Shown piece after piece: positions 33,276 to 42,045 of a stretch of DNA of 64,000 nt. The notes under the pieces are model-generated. The model made no database searches and was not told where the DNA came from. It saw only the letters and a list, made by a program, of their open reading frames with translations. Both the position numbers and the translations under genes were made by a program. This DNA comes from RGIG2945 sp045540355. Lineage in GTDB: Bacteria; Bacillota; Clostridia; Oscillospirales; Acutalibacteraceae. Each line of letters begins with the position of its first letter. Position 1 is the stretch's first letter. The DNA lies in contig JAZQHB010000077.1 of the NCBI GenBank assembly GCA_045540355.1, positions 31,010 to 95,009 on the forward strand. The letters run 5' to 3'.

Positions 33276-33308
33276 AAAGCCGACGGTTCATAAGAACTGT
33301 CGACTTTT
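33276..33308 (+). terminator. Intrinsic terminator of the exporter operon
   Basis: AAAG-CGACGGTTC pairs with GAACTGTCG-CTTTT around an ATAA loop. Confidence 0.7.
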
Positions 33309-33315
33309 GCGTACA

Positions 33316-33349
33316 GCGTATTGACAATATACGCATAATGTGTTACAAT
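33316..33349 (+). promoter_or_regulatory. Promoter and candidate operator of the toxin-antitoxin pair
   Basis: TTGACA (33321), 17 bases, TACAAT (33344). GCGTAT (33316-33321) and ATACGC (33329-33334) form an inverted repeat over the -35 box, where a RelB-type antitoxin would bind. Confidence 0.7.
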
Positions 33350-33377
33350 GTGCATAGAATGTAATGGAGGTGTTCTT

Positions 33378-33650
33378 ATGGAAACTACTAATATAAATAT
33401 CCGGACAGATAAAGAAATCAAAACACAGGCAGAAAAACTTTTTGATGCACTTGGTCTTAATATGACTACTGCTGTCAACATTTTTTTAAAACAGGCAATC
33501 AGAGAAAACGGTATTCCTTTTGAGGTTAAGTTGAAAGCCCCCAACGAAATTACTGTTGCAGCCATCGAAGAAGGCAGAAAAATGGCTTATGATCAAAGTA
33601 TAAAAGGTTATGAAAGTATGGACGATTTAAGGGCGGCACTTGAAGTATGA
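33378..33650 (+). CDS. dinJ: DinJ/RelB-family antitoxin
   Basis: A 90-residue antitoxin: an N-terminal ribbon-helix-helix (TNINIRTDKEIKTQAEKLF, LNMTTAVNIFLKQAI) for DNA binding and an acidic C-terminal tail that wraps the toxin. The ATG at 33378 follows GGAGGTG. The stop overlaps the toxin start by 4 bases (ATGA). The pair should repress its own promoter through the inverted repeat at 33316. Confidence 0.92.
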   Translation: METTNINIRTDKEIKTQAEKLFDALGLNMTTAVNIFLKQAIRENGIPFEVKLKAPNEITVAAIEEGRKMAYDQSIKGYESMDDLRAALEV

Positions 33651-33922
33651 AATATGAAATAAAGTTTACAACACAATTCAAAAAAGATTTGAAGCTTGCA
33701 AAAAAACAAGGAAAGGATATAGAAAAACTTTTCGATGTTGTTGAAAAACTGGCTAATGGCGAGCAACTTGAAGCAAAATATCGTGACCATGATTTAAGCG
33801 GTAACTATAAAGGTTGCAGAGAATGTCATATTGAGCCTGATTGGTTACTTGTATACGAAGTAGTTGATGATGTTCTTGTTTTGATGCTATATCGCTTGGG
33901 AAGTCATTCAGAATTATTTTAA
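33647..33922 (+). CDS. yafQ: YafQ-family mRNA interferase toxin
   Basis: A 91-residue RelE-superfamily toxin that cuts mRNA in the ribosome. The YafQ catalytic set is complete: H48 (RDHDLSG), H61 and D65 (RECHIEPDWLLVY), H87 and the terminal F91 (GSHSELF). Translationally coupled to the antitoxin. No terminator is evident before the next promoter at 33968. Confidence 0.93.
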   Translation: MKYEIKFTTQFKKDLKLAKKQGKDIEKLFDVVEKLANGEQLEAKYRDHDLSGNYKGCRECHIEPDWLLVYEVVDDVLVLMLYRLGSHSELF

Positions 33923-33967
33923 TTTTTGTCCGCTTCTGCTGAATTTGCAGGAGTGGATTTTTATATA

Positions 33968-34017
33968 TTGACAAATAACTACATTTGTAGTATATTTATA
34001 AAAAACACATTTGTAGT
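33968..34017 (+). promoter_or_regulatory. Promoter with two BlaI-type operators
   Basis: TTGACA (33968), 17 bases, TATATT (33991). ACTACATTTGTAGT (33978-33991) fills the spacer and is a perfect TACAnnTGTA-type BlaI/MecI box. A second, less perfect box ACACATTTGTAGT lies at 34005-34017. Confidence 0.85.
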
Positions 34018-34029
34018 TGAGGTGTTATT

Positions 34030-34407
34030 ATGAGTGTAAAAAAATTACCTGATGCGGAATTTGAAATAATGAAAGCAATATGGCATACCGATGAACCCGT
34101 AACTTCACCGGTTTTGACAGAAAAACTCCGATTCCTTTTGCCCGATAAGGAATGGAAGGCTCAAACGGTGCTTACCATGTTGGTCCGCCTTGAGAATAAA
34201 GGTTTTCTGCGTTCTGAAAAAGTATCAAAGGAAAGAAACTATTATACTGTTATTTCTGAAGATGACTATTTGAAAATTGAACAGGAAAATTTCAAAAAAA
34301 GATTTTCAAACCGTTCCTTCAGTGCATTGGTAAAAGCATTATATGACGGCAAAAATGTATCTGAAGATGAAATAGAAGAACTCAAAGATTGGATAAATAA
34401 AATATAG
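34030..34407 (+). CDS. BlaI/MecI-family repressor
   Basis: A 125-residue winged-helix repressor (LPDAEFEIMKAIWH, then TVLTMLVRLENKGFL and ERNYYTVISEDDY). These proteins hold operons off by binding TACAnnTGTA sites and are inactivated by cleavage triggered by a membrane sensor peptidase. Two such boxes sit in its own promoter. The M56 peptidase gene follows after 10 bases, and a third box is found before the DUF2079 gene. No beta-lactamase or PBP gene is present, so the regulon differs from classical bla/mec. Confidence 0.92.
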   Translation: MSVKKLPDAEFEIMKAIWHTDEPVTSPVLTEKLRFLLPDKEWKAQTVLTMLVRLENKGFLRSEKVSKERNYYTVISEDDYLKIEQENFKKRFSNRSFSALVKALYDGKNVSEDEIEELKDWINKI

Positions 34408-34417
34408 GTGAATTTTT

Positions 34418-35626
34418 ATGAAGATATTTATTGTCAGTTTATTTGTTTGTTCTTGTCTTATGACTCTTGTGTCGATGATTTACATGGCACTCTCGTCCGC
34501 ACTTGAGAATTGGTCTGCAAAAAGGCGATATAATTTGTGGCTGATTATTTTATTAGGGTTTTTGACACCCGTCAAGCCTTTTATTTCCGATCATCTTTGG
34601 AAAATTACTTTAAAATCGGAGGAAGCTTCGACAGCAGTTAATACCATTGCTCCGACAAATTATGCCGACATACAAAGCTCGTTTGACTTTACAAAGATTT
34701 TATTTGTAATCTGGCTTATCGGTGTAATAATTTTTGCAGTTAAATTTTTAGTAAGTCATTATAAATTTAAAAGCTACCTGTCCGCACATTCAACTCCATG
34801 TGATGCTGATACATCAGCTCTTTCGGAAACTGTTGCAAAACAGATGAAAATAAAAAAGGTCAGCGTTGTCAAGCTAAAGGGTATCAGCTCACCGATGATG
34901 CTCGGCTTAAGACGGGCAACAATTATTTTGCCCGAACGAATTTATTCTCAAGCGGAGCTTCGTCTTATAATTAAACACGAATTGTATCATTTCAAGAAGC
35001 GGGATTTATTATATAAAGCTGCCTTGCTCGTGTGCAAAATGATTCATTGGTTTAATCCTTTTATGGCTGTTATTGAAAGAGAGATAGAAAGCCTTTGTGA
35101 GTTAGCTTGTGATGAGAGGGTTATTCAGAACGAAAACAAGAATGACAGAAAAACATATTGTCATGCTATTTTAAATTCAGCATCTTTAAAAGAAGAAAAA
35201 CAGATGACTCCGATTTTATCAAGCAATTTTGTCAACGACAAGAATAATCTGAAACACAGATTGTCTTTGATAATTTCAAACACTAAAAAGAAAAGGTTTA
35301 CTTGTCTTTCGGTTATCGTAATATTGTTAACCTTGCTTTCGGGCACGGTTTTCGGAGTTGCTTATGATAATACAGATGCATCTTATCCGGTAAACGGAGA
35401 GATTTACGAAACAACAACTGTTTACATACCCGCAGAAGCATCAACGGCAATTTCTATGGTTACAGACCAACACGGAAACTTTTTTGAATATTGGGAAGAT
35501 ACGACAGCTATACATTTAGAGGAAACAACGATAGTTCCGTATTCGGAACAATCATTCCCGAACACCGAATCCGCACAAAGATTTTTTGAGAACAGTGATA
35601 CGACAACGGTTACGGTTGAAAGTTGA
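34418..35626 (+). CDS. M56-family (BlaR1/MecR1-type) membrane metallopeptidase without penicillin-sensor domain
   Basis: A 402-residue membrane protein: helices near the N terminus and around residues 93-112, the cytoplasmic zinc peptidase motif HELYH (187-191) with further acidic ligands in ESLCELACDERV, and a last helix near 290-312. BlaR1 carries a penicillin-binding domain of about 250 residues after that helix. Here only about 90 Thr/Glu-rich residues remain outside, so the signal sensed is not a beta-lactam bound in the usual way. It probably relieves BlaI repression by proteolysis. A terminator follows. Confidence 0.88.
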   Translation: MKIFIVSLFVCSCLMTLVSMIYMALSSALENWSAKRRYNLWLIILLGFLTPVKPFISDHLWKITLKSEEASTAVNTIAPTNYADIQSSFDFTKILFVIWLIGVIIFAVKFLVSHYKFKSYLSAHSTPCDADTSALSETVAKQMKIKKVSVVKLKGISSPMMLGLRRATIILPERIYSQAELRLIIKHELYHFKKRDLLYKAALLVCKMIHWFNPFMAVIEREIESLCELACDERVIQNENKNDRKTYCHAILNSASLKEEKQMTPILSSNFVNDKNNLKHRLSLIISNTKKKRFTCLSVIVILLTLLSGTVFGVAYDNTDASYPVNGEIYETTTVYIPAEASTAISMVTDQHGNFFEYWEDTTAIHLEETTIVPYSEQSFPNTESAQRFFENSDTTTVTVES

Positions 35627-35627
35627 T

Positions 35628-35657
35628 AAATAAAGGCGACGATAGTCGTCTTTATTT
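35628..35657. terminator. Terminator hairpin
   Basis: A 13-bp stem AAATAAAGGCGAC/GTCGTCTTTATTT with a GATA loop and A/T-rich flanks. Confidence 0.7.
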
Positions 35658-35670
35658 AAAAATTGATTAA

Positions 35671-35682
35671 CTACAATTGTAG
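35671..35682. promoter_or_regulatory. BlaI-type operator before the DUF2079 gene
   Basis: CTACAATTGTAG is a perfect 12-bp palindrome with the TACAnnTGTA core, 15 bases before the DUF2079 start codon. It links that gene to the BlaI repressor upstream. No clear -10/-35 pair was found around it. Confidence 0.75.
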
Positions 35683-35697
35683 AAAAGGAGTGACGAT

Positions 35698-37431
35698 ATG
35701 ACAATTTTAAAAAGACATAAAACAGGTGAGATTATACCGAGATTGCTCGCATCACTTATAGCCGTTTTACTTTATAATCTTCTGACAACAAAGGAGAGCT
35801 TTACCGAAAATTCATTTTATGACAAATCAAACCTTGTTCTGTTTCTTCTGTGTGTCCTGCTCTTATTTTTAATATTTTGCTTTATAAAAGATAACCTGAT
35901 AATAAATACAATTACGATATTTTTTGCGTTAATGTATTTTATTTGTGCGGCGGCGTTAAAGCAAGATTATTATTTTTCTTTCGGCTTGTGTACCGTGATA
36001 AGTATTTTAGTTGTATCTCTTAATTTTAAAAAAATTAAATTGAAATTCAAAAATAAAACTGTTTGGATTGTAGCTGTGTCGTTAATAATAATTTTTACAC
36101 TCTTTGTCGGTCTTATATGTTGTTTGTATTATAAAAACTACAAAACTCCGTGCTACGATTTCGGATTGTTTTCTCAAATGTTTTGGTATATGAAAGAAAC
36201 AGGTGAGTGCCTGATAACTTGTGAACGAGATGCACTCTTAAATCATTTTGCGGTACATTTTTCTCCGATTTACTATTTGATTTTGCCGATATATATTATA
36301 TTTCCGTCGCCGTGCACTTTGCTTATTTTACAAGCATTTATTGTTGCCAGCGGACTTATTCCGTTGATTTTCATCTCAAAACATTATAATCTCTCATCTG
36401 CGGGAACAATACTGTTTTCAATTTGCTACACATTATTTCCTGCGTTTTTGGGCGGTTGTTTTTGGTATCTGCACGAAAACTGTTTTCTCTTACCTCTTTT
36501 GCTTTGGTACATATATTTCTCTGAAAAAGAAAAAATTATACCGACTGTTTTGTTTGCACTTCTGACGCTGACAGTAAAAGAAGATGCCGCGGTATATGTT
36601 GCGGTTATAGCATTGTATTTTATTTTTAGCCGCAAAAACTACAAATGTAATTTATGCATATTACTGTTTTCTGTTTTGTATTTTATTTTGGTAACAAAGC
36701 TGATGTCGGTTTACGGGGAAGGTGTAATGTCTGACAGCAGATACGGTGAATATATTTATGATGACGGCGGATTATTCAGCGTAATAAAATCAGTGATACA
36801 AAATCCGATTTATGCTATATGTCAGATATTTAAAAAAGAAAAGTTTTTATTTCTTTTACAACTTTTGTGTCCTGTTGGATTTTTACCGATTTTTATTAAA
36901 AAGCCTGAAAAACTGATTTTGTTAATACCTTTGATTCTGGTGAATCTGATGACCAATTATCCATATCAATATGACATAGGATTTCAATATACTTTCGGAA
37001 GCGGTGCAATTCTGTTTTATCTTTCAATTGTAAATTACTCTGAATTAGGAGAGAGCCGCAGGAAAGTATTATTGTGTGCAGCACTCAGCTCGGTGATTAT
37101 ATTTTCGGGCGGATATTTAAGCAAAGCTACATATATTAAAGATTATATAAATATGTCACATCAGAGAGAAGTAATTGATGAAGCAATAAACCTTGTACCG
37201 GAAGATGCCTCTGTTGCGGCATCTACATTTTTAGTTGCAAATCTTTCGGAAAGAGAGGTTATATATGAGCTTGAAACAACCGGACAAGATGCTGAATATA
37301 TTTTAGTTGATTTGAGAAAGTCAGAAGGAAAATCAATACTTGAAAAGTACTTGAATGATAAATATACAATTCTTTTTTATGACGGAGAGATAATTTGTGT
37401 GTTGAAAAATAACTCTCAATCGGGTTCTTAA
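35698..37431 (+). CDS. DUF2079 polytopic membrane protein
   Basis: A 577-residue protein with about 12 membrane helices. The DUF2079 pattern is visible: YDFGLFSQMFWYM, NHFAVHFSPIYYLILPIYIIFPSP and LLILQAFIVASGLIPLIF, with a conserved WYLHENCFLLP. The family resembles GT-C glycosyltransferases, but no reaction has been fixed. AAGGAG precedes the ATG. The BlaI box in its leader suggests control by the BlaI/M56 pair and a role in an envelope stress response. Codon use is A/T-richer than neighbours. Confidence 0.85.
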   Translation: MTILKRHKTGEIIPRLLASLIAVLLYNLLTTKESFTENSFYDKSNLVLFLLCVLLLFLIFCFIKDNLIINTITIFFALMYFICAAALKQDYYFSFGLCTVISILVVSLNFKKIKLKFKNKTVWIVAVSLIIIFTLFVGLICCLYYKNYKTPCYDFGLFSQMFWYMKETGECLITCERDALLNHFAVHFSPIYYLILPIYIIFPSPCTLLILQAFIVASGLIPLIFISKHYNLSSAGTILFSICYTLFPAFLGGCFWYLHENCFLLPLLLWYIYFSEKEKIIPTVLFALLTLTVKEDAAVYVAVIALYFIFSRKNYKCNLCILLFSVLYFILVTKLMSVYGEGVMSDSRYGEYIYDDGGLFSVIKSVIQNPIYAICQIFKKEKFLFLLQLLCPVGFLPIFIKKPEKLILLIPLILVNLMTNYPYQYDIGFQYTFGSGAILFYLSIVNYSELGESRRKVLLCAALSSVIIFSGGYLSKATYIKDYINMSHQREVIDEAINLVPEDASVAASTFLVANLSEREVIYELETTGQDAEYILVDLRKSEGKSILEKYLNDKYTILFYDGEIICVLKNNSQSGS

Positions 37432-37449
37432 TACAGAGCTTCTGATGTA

Positions 37450-37478
37450 TTGCAATTTTGACATTTTTGTAATATAAT
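37450..37478 (+). promoter_or_regulatory. Promoter of thiN-cimA
   Basis: TTGCAA, 17 bases, TATAAT, 19 bases before the start codon. Confidence 0.6.
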
Positions 37479-37497
37479 ATTATACGGGTGAAAATAT

Positions 37498-38133
37498 ATG
37501 TCAGTGTGCGTAATTGTCGGCGGTGCCGAAATCAGAAATTATGATGAAATAAAGAAATATTTATCCGCTGAAGATTTTTATGTTTTTTGCGACTGCGGAT
37601 TGAATCATCAGGAAAAATTGGGAGTAAAGCCTGATTTGATTGTGGGAGATTTTGATTCGCACAAAAGACCTGATACTGATATTGAAACAATAGTTTTACC
37701 CTGTGAAAAAGATGATACCGATACAGTTTTTGCGGTTAAAGAAGCAATAAAAAGAGGGTATAAAAATTTTATCCTTATCGGTGTTGTCGGCGGTCGTTTT
37801 GACCACACACTCGGAAATATTGCAATACTTATGATGCTTAAAAACCGAGGTCTTGACGGGCTTATTGTTGACGACTTTTCTGAGATGGAAATAGTTGGTG
37901 ACAAAGCTGCATTTGTTGAAGATAAGTTTTCGTACTTTTCATTACTGAATATATCGGGCAAGGCTGAGGGTGTTACGATAAAAAATGCGAAATATCCGCT
38001 TGATGAAGCAGAGATAAAATGTGATTATCCGATAGGTGTCAGCAATGAAGTGATTAAAGGCAAAACGGCTGAAATCGCAGTCAAAAACGGAGAACTGCTG
38101 CTGATAAAAATAAGAGAGGAGGCGAAAGGATGA
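37498..38133 (+). CDS. thiN: Thiamine pyrophosphokinase
   Basis: A 211-residue enzyme converting thiamine and ATP to thiamine pyrophosphate. Motifs: VCDCGL-like ligand loop (FCDCGLNHQ), VGDFDS, KDDTDT and GGRFDHTLGN, all diagnostic. GGGTGA precedes the ATG. It overlaps cimA by 4 bases (ATGA). Usually found with rpe and rsgA; here it pairs with a branched-chain amino acid gene instead. Confidence 0.93.
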   Translation: MSVCVIVGGAEIRNYDEIKKYLSAEDFYVFCDCGLNHQEKLGVKPDLIVGDFDSHKRPDTDIETIVLPCEKDDTDTVFAVKEAIKRGYKNFILIGVVGGRFDHTLGNIAILMMLKNRGLDGLIVDDFSEMEIVGDKAAFVEDKFSYFSLLNISGKAEGVTIKNAKYPLDEAEIKCDYPIGVSNEVIKGKTAEIAVKNGELLLIKIREEAKG

Positions 38134-39695
38134 AAAAGCTGAGTATTCTTGACAGCACCTTACGGGACGGTGCACAGGGCGAGGGTATATCTTTTTCAAT
38201 AAATGATAAGCTTGATATAATCGAAGCACTTGATAATTTTGGTGTAAGTTATATCGAGGCGGGAAATCCTTTTGCATCTCCCAAGGATAAAGCATTTTTT
38301 GAAAAAGCCGCAAAGCTTAAATTGAAAAATGCAAAGCTGGTTTCATTCGGAAGTACAAGACGAAAAGGCATAGCGGCAGAAAACGATGAAGCTTGTATTG
38401 CGTTGCTTGCGGCGGATACACCGGTCGTAACTATTTTCGGAAAATCATCTTTACTTCATGTCAGAGAGGTTTTGCAGACAAGCGACGAAGAAAATTTACT
38501 TATGATAGAAGACACTTGCCGATTCTTCAAGGAAAACGGTAAGGAAGTTATTTTTGATGCCGAGCATTTTTTTGACGGCTATAAAGAAAACCTCGATTAT
38601 GCATTAAAAACTCTCGAAGCGGCGGTCAAGGGCGGAGCGGTCGTACTCAGCCTTTGCGACACAAACGGCGGAGCTTTTCCCGACGATGTCTACAAGGTGA
38701 CTGAGAAAGTTGTAAGTACATTCGGCGGTGTTGAAATCGGTATTCATACCCATAACGACGGTTCTATGGCGGTTGCCAATTCTGTCATGGCGGTAAAAGC
38801 AGGTGCAACACATGTTCAGGGTACATTTTTGGGCATGGGTGAAAGAACGGGTAATGCGAATCTTTCAGCAATTATACCCAACTTGCAGATTAAAGCTGAT
38901 TACGAATGTATACCTGAGGACAAATTACCTCTGCTTACCTCAACCGCAAGAAAAATTGCAGAGGTTGCAAATGTTACACTTCATAAAAATATGCCGTTTG
39001 TCGGCAGAAGTGCTTTTGCACACAAAGCGGGAATGCACGCTGATGCGGTTTTAAAAGCCAATAATACATTTGAACATATTGACCCTCATCAGGTCGGAAA
39101 TCACAGAAGAATTCTGATGTCAGAAATGACGGGCAAAGCTGCGGTACAGAAGCTTATAGAAAAATATGATTCGACAATTGATAAGAATTCTCCGATAGTC
39201 GAGGAAGTTTTAAAGCAGATAAAAGAAAAAGAATTCAAAGGCTATCAGTACGAGGGTGCACAGACGAGCCTCGGTCTTGTTATAAGAAAGGTTATTGACC
39301 CATACAAGCCGTTTTTTAATCTGATCAGCTACAAGGTGCTTGACGAGCTGCCTTATGATAACGGACACAGTGCGACTGCTACAATCAAATTAAAGGTTGC
39401 AGATACAGTCAAAATTGCTGCTTCCGACGGTGACGGTCCCGTTGATGCAATGGATAAGGCATTAAGAGAGGCTATGAATGATTTTTACCCTTGTCTTAAA
39501 AAGGTCAGGTTGGTTGACTATAAGGTAAGAGTAACGGAGCCGAAATTAGCGACGGCGGCACAGGTAAGAGTTCTTATCACAAGCACAGACGGCGAAGAAA
39601 TATGGACAACCGTCGGTGTCAGTCAGGATATTATCGAAGCGAGTTTCAATGCACTTGTTGATTCTATAGAATATAAACTGTTAAAAAATATGTGA
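38130..39695 (+). CDS. cimA: (R)-citramalate synthase
   Basis: A 521-residue enzyme condensing acetyl-CoA with pyruvate, the first step of the threonine-independent route to isoleucine. The catalytic start LDSTLRDGAQGEGISFS, the metal motif HTHNDGSMAVANS and GTFLGMGERTGNANL match the CimA branch of the isopropylmalate synthase family. The C-terminal LeuA-type regulatory domain (from about 400) is present, allowing feedback inhibition by isoleucine. Length is typical. Translation is coupled to thiN. Confidence 0.93.
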   Translation: MKKLSILDSTLRDGAQGEGISFSINDKLDIIEALDNFGVSYIEAGNPFASPKDKAFFEKAAKLKLKNAKLVSFGSTRRKGIAAENDEACIALLAADTPVVTIFGKSSLLHVREVLQTSDEENLLMIEDTCRFFKENGKEVIFDAEHFFDGYKENLDYALKTLEAAVKGGAVVLSLCDTNGGAFPDDVYKVTEKVVSTFGGVEIGIHTHNDGSMAVANSVMAVKAGATHVQGTFLGMGERTGNANLSAIIPNLQIKADYECIPEDKLPLLTSTARKIAEVANVTLHKNMPFVGRSAFAHKAGMHADAVLKANNTFEHIDPHQVGNHRRILMSEMTGKAAVQKLIEKYDSTIDKNSPIVEEVLKQIKEKEFKGYQYEGAQTSLGLVIRKVIDPYKPFFNLISYKVLDELPYDNGHSATATIKLKVADTVKIAASDGDGPVDAMDKALREAMNDFYPCLKKVRLVDYKVRVTEPKLATAAQVRVLITSTDGEEIWTTVGVSQDIIEASFNALVDSIEYKLLKNM

Positions 39696-39743
39696 TAAAA
39701 TACAATATAACAAATTGTTAACATATTCATAATATTATATACA

Positions 39744-39772
39744 TTGATTTAATTCAGGAAATATCATAATAT
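39744..39772 (+). promoter_or_regulatory. Promoter of the two-component/HtrA operon
   Basis: TTGATT, 17 bases, TAATAT, about 30 bases before the response regulator start. The surrounding 80 bases are strongly AT-rich. Confidence 0.5.
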
Positions 39773-39802
39773 TTATATATAAAACTTTAAGGGGGAAAAA
39801 TA

Positions 39803-40498
39803 ATGGCAGGTAAAATACTTGTAGTTGATGATGACCTTAACATCTGTGATTTACTCAGAATGTATCTCGAAAAGGAAGGTTTCACGGTAAAGACCGTAAA
39901 TGACGGCACAGCTGCAATAGATGCTTTCAGAGAATTTGAACCGGATCTTATGTTGCTTGACATAATGCTTCCCAAGCTTGACGGCTGGCAGGTATGCCGT
40001 GAAATAAGAAAGTTTTCTGAAAATCCGATTATTATGATAAGTGCCAAGGGCGAAACCTTTGACAGAGTTTTAGGACTTGAATTAGGTGCCGACGATTACA
40101 TCGTAAAACCCTTTGAGGCAAAAGAAGTTATAGCACGCATTAAGGCGGTCCTTCGCCGTAGTGCAAACAGTCTTGACAAAACAAAAAAAGAAGTTCATTT
40201 CGATAAGCTTTCAATAAACCTCACAAATTATGAATTGAAAATTGACGGCAAGGTAGTTGATACTCCGCCGAAAGAAATGGAGCTTATTTATCACCTTGCA
40301 AGCAATCCGAACAGAGTTTACACAAGAGATGTTCTGCTTGATGAAGTGTGGGGCTTTGATTATTACGGAGATTCAAGAACGGTTGATGTTCATGTTAAAA
40401 GACTTCGTGAAAAGCTCGAAGGTGTTTCCGACAAATGGGAATTGAAAACCGTCTGGGGTGTAGGTTACAAATTCGAGATTAAAGATGTGGAGGAATAA
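39803..40498 (+). CDS. OmpR/PhoB-family response regulator
   Basis: A 231-residue regulator: receiver domain with VVDDDLN, phospho-acceptor Asp in LMLLDIMLP and Lys in DYIVKPFE, then a winged-helix DNA-binding domain (TPPKEMELIYHLASNPNRVYTRDVLLDEVWG, SRTVDVHVKRLREKLE). GGGGG precedes the ATG. Overlaps the kinase gene by one base (TAATG). Confidence 0.95.
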   Translation: MAGKILVVDDDLNICDLLRMYLEKEGFTVKTVNDGTAAIDAFREFEPDLMLLDIMLPKLDGWQVCREIRKFSENPIIMISAKGETFDRVLGLELGADDYIVKPFEAKEVIARIKAVLRRSANSLDKTKKEVHFDKLSINLTNYELKIDGKVVDTPPKEMELIYHLASNPNRVYTRDVLLDEVWGFDYYGDSRTVDVHVKRLREKLEGVSDKWELKTVWGVGYKFEIKDVEE

Positions 40499-42045
40499 TG
40501 TTCAGAAAAAAGGGTTCGCTTTTCAGGAGATTGTTCTTTCCGCTTGCGGCGATGCTTTTAGCAGGTATTCTCATAATGAGTATTGCGGCAACATGGTTTT
40601 CAATCAGCAACGAGGTTGAAGACGGCGTGGATTCACTTGCCGAAAGTATAAATTTTGTTGACCGATACTTAGAATCAAACAGTCCGCAGAGTACGGAGCT
40701 GGATAATATTTTATTCTATGTTTCATTTGCGACAAAGGCTGATGTTTTCTGCGTCGACACAAATCTGACGGGTGACATGAATATAACCGCGTGCAGATGC
40801 AGGGGTGTCGTAGCACATAATGCACTGACAAACAAGCTTTATAAGAATTGCCCGCATCATCAGAATAAAAAATCAATAGAAGAATGGTTTAAGGGAAAAA
40901 TACTTGAGCCGCTGAGAAATGATGATGACAAGCAGTATGGTGCAATGAGTCTTCATATACCGATGGTTGTTTCAACGGATAAGGACGGAGTCAAGACTAA
41001 GTTCGATTTGCAATGGGGTTTGTATATAGCCAAAGAGGATATACACACCGGCAAGACGATTATTGCGACAATCACAACGGATAATCTTCGTGACAGACTT
41101 GACAGATTATTTGGTATGTTTGCAATAGCGGTGCCTATTTCGTTGCTGGTGCTTTACGGCTTGATTTCAGCTTATGTTTACAGATTCACAAAGCCTTTAA
41201 GTCAGATGGTAGTTGCTACAAAGAATTACTCAAAGGGTGATTTCAGTTCAAGAATACCGATTGAAAGACAAGATGAGCTGGGTGAGCTTATAACCTCCTT
41301 CAACTCAATGGCGACTGCATTGTCGATAACAGAAAATTCCCGCCGTGCATTTGTTGCAAATGTTTCACATGAGCTCAAAACACCGATGACAACAATAGGC
41401 GGCTTTATTGACGGAATTATTGACGGCACGATACCGGCGGAAAAGCATGATTATTATATGAATATAATATCAAGCGAAGTAAAAAGACTTTCTCGTCTTG
41501 TCAATCAGATGCTTAATCTTTCAAGAATTGAAGAGGGTAAAACTCAGCTTAATCCCACAGATTTTAATGTATGTAAACAACTGGTTGATACAATACTTAC
41601 TTTTGAAAAACGCATTGAAGATAAGGGTATAGGCATAACGGGTCTTGATACGCTTGATGCAGTATACCTGTATGCAGATGAGGATATGATAAAACAGGTT
41701 ATTTATAACCTTGTTGAGAATGCGATAAAATTTACTCCGCAGAACGGCAGAATAGATTTTTCTGTTGAAGAGACCGACAAAGATGTTTCACTTACAATCG
41801 GAAACACCGGCGAAGGAATAGCGAGTGAATTGTTACCGAGAATTTTTGAGCGTTTCTACAAGGTAGATGCCTCAAGAAACTATGACAAAAAGGGTGCGGG
41901 ATTAGGACTGTATCTTGTAAAAACTCTTGTCGAGCTTCATGACGGACAGGTCAGTGTTAGCAGTACGGAGGGAGAGTATACACAGTTTAAGTTCACAATC
42001 CCGAAAAACAAAACAAGGAAAATCAGAGGTGAAAATAATGGATGA
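40498..42045 (+). CDS. Sensor histidine kinase
   Basis: A 515-residue membrane kinase: helix 1 (11-33), external sensor region (34-205), helix 2 (206-227), HAMP, HisKA with H291 (VSHELKTPMTTIGG), and an ATPase domain with the N box (NLVENAIKF), GNTGEGI and GAGLGLYL. The external region holds Cys and His in a cluster (C85, C99, C101, H107, C118, H120, H121), which could bind metal or form disulfides. It is encoded between its regulator and an HtrA protease, as in CssRS-type envelope stress systems. Confidence 0.94.
   Translation: MFRKKGSLFRRLFFPLAAMLLAGILIMSIAATWFSISNEVEDGVDSLAESINFVDRYLESNSPQSTELDNILFYVSFATKADVFCVDTNLTGDMNITACRCRGVVAHNALTNKLYKNCPHHQNKKSIEEWFKGKILEPLRNDDDKQYGAMSLHIPMVVSTDKDGVKTKFDLQWGLYIAKEDIHTGKTIIATITTDNLRDRLDRLFGMFAIAVPISLLVLYGLISAYVYRFTKPLSQMVVATKNYSKGDFSSRIPIERQDELGELITSFNSMATALSITENSRRAFVANVSHELKTPMTTIGGFIDGIIDGTIPAEKHDYYMNIISSEVKRLSRLVNQMLNLSRIEEGKTQLNPTDFNVCKQLVDTILTFEKRIEDKGIGITGLDTLDAVYLYADEDMIKQVIYNLVENAIKFTPQNGRIDFSVEETDKDVSLTIGNTGEGIASELLPRIFERFYKVDASRNYDKKGAGLGLYLVKTLVELHDGQVSVSSTEGEYTQFKFTIPKNKTRKIRGENNG

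Noticed and set aside
41927..42037. Longer HtrA reading
   Set aside because: It is a second-frame translation of the kinase gene; the ATG at 42038 has a good ribosome site.
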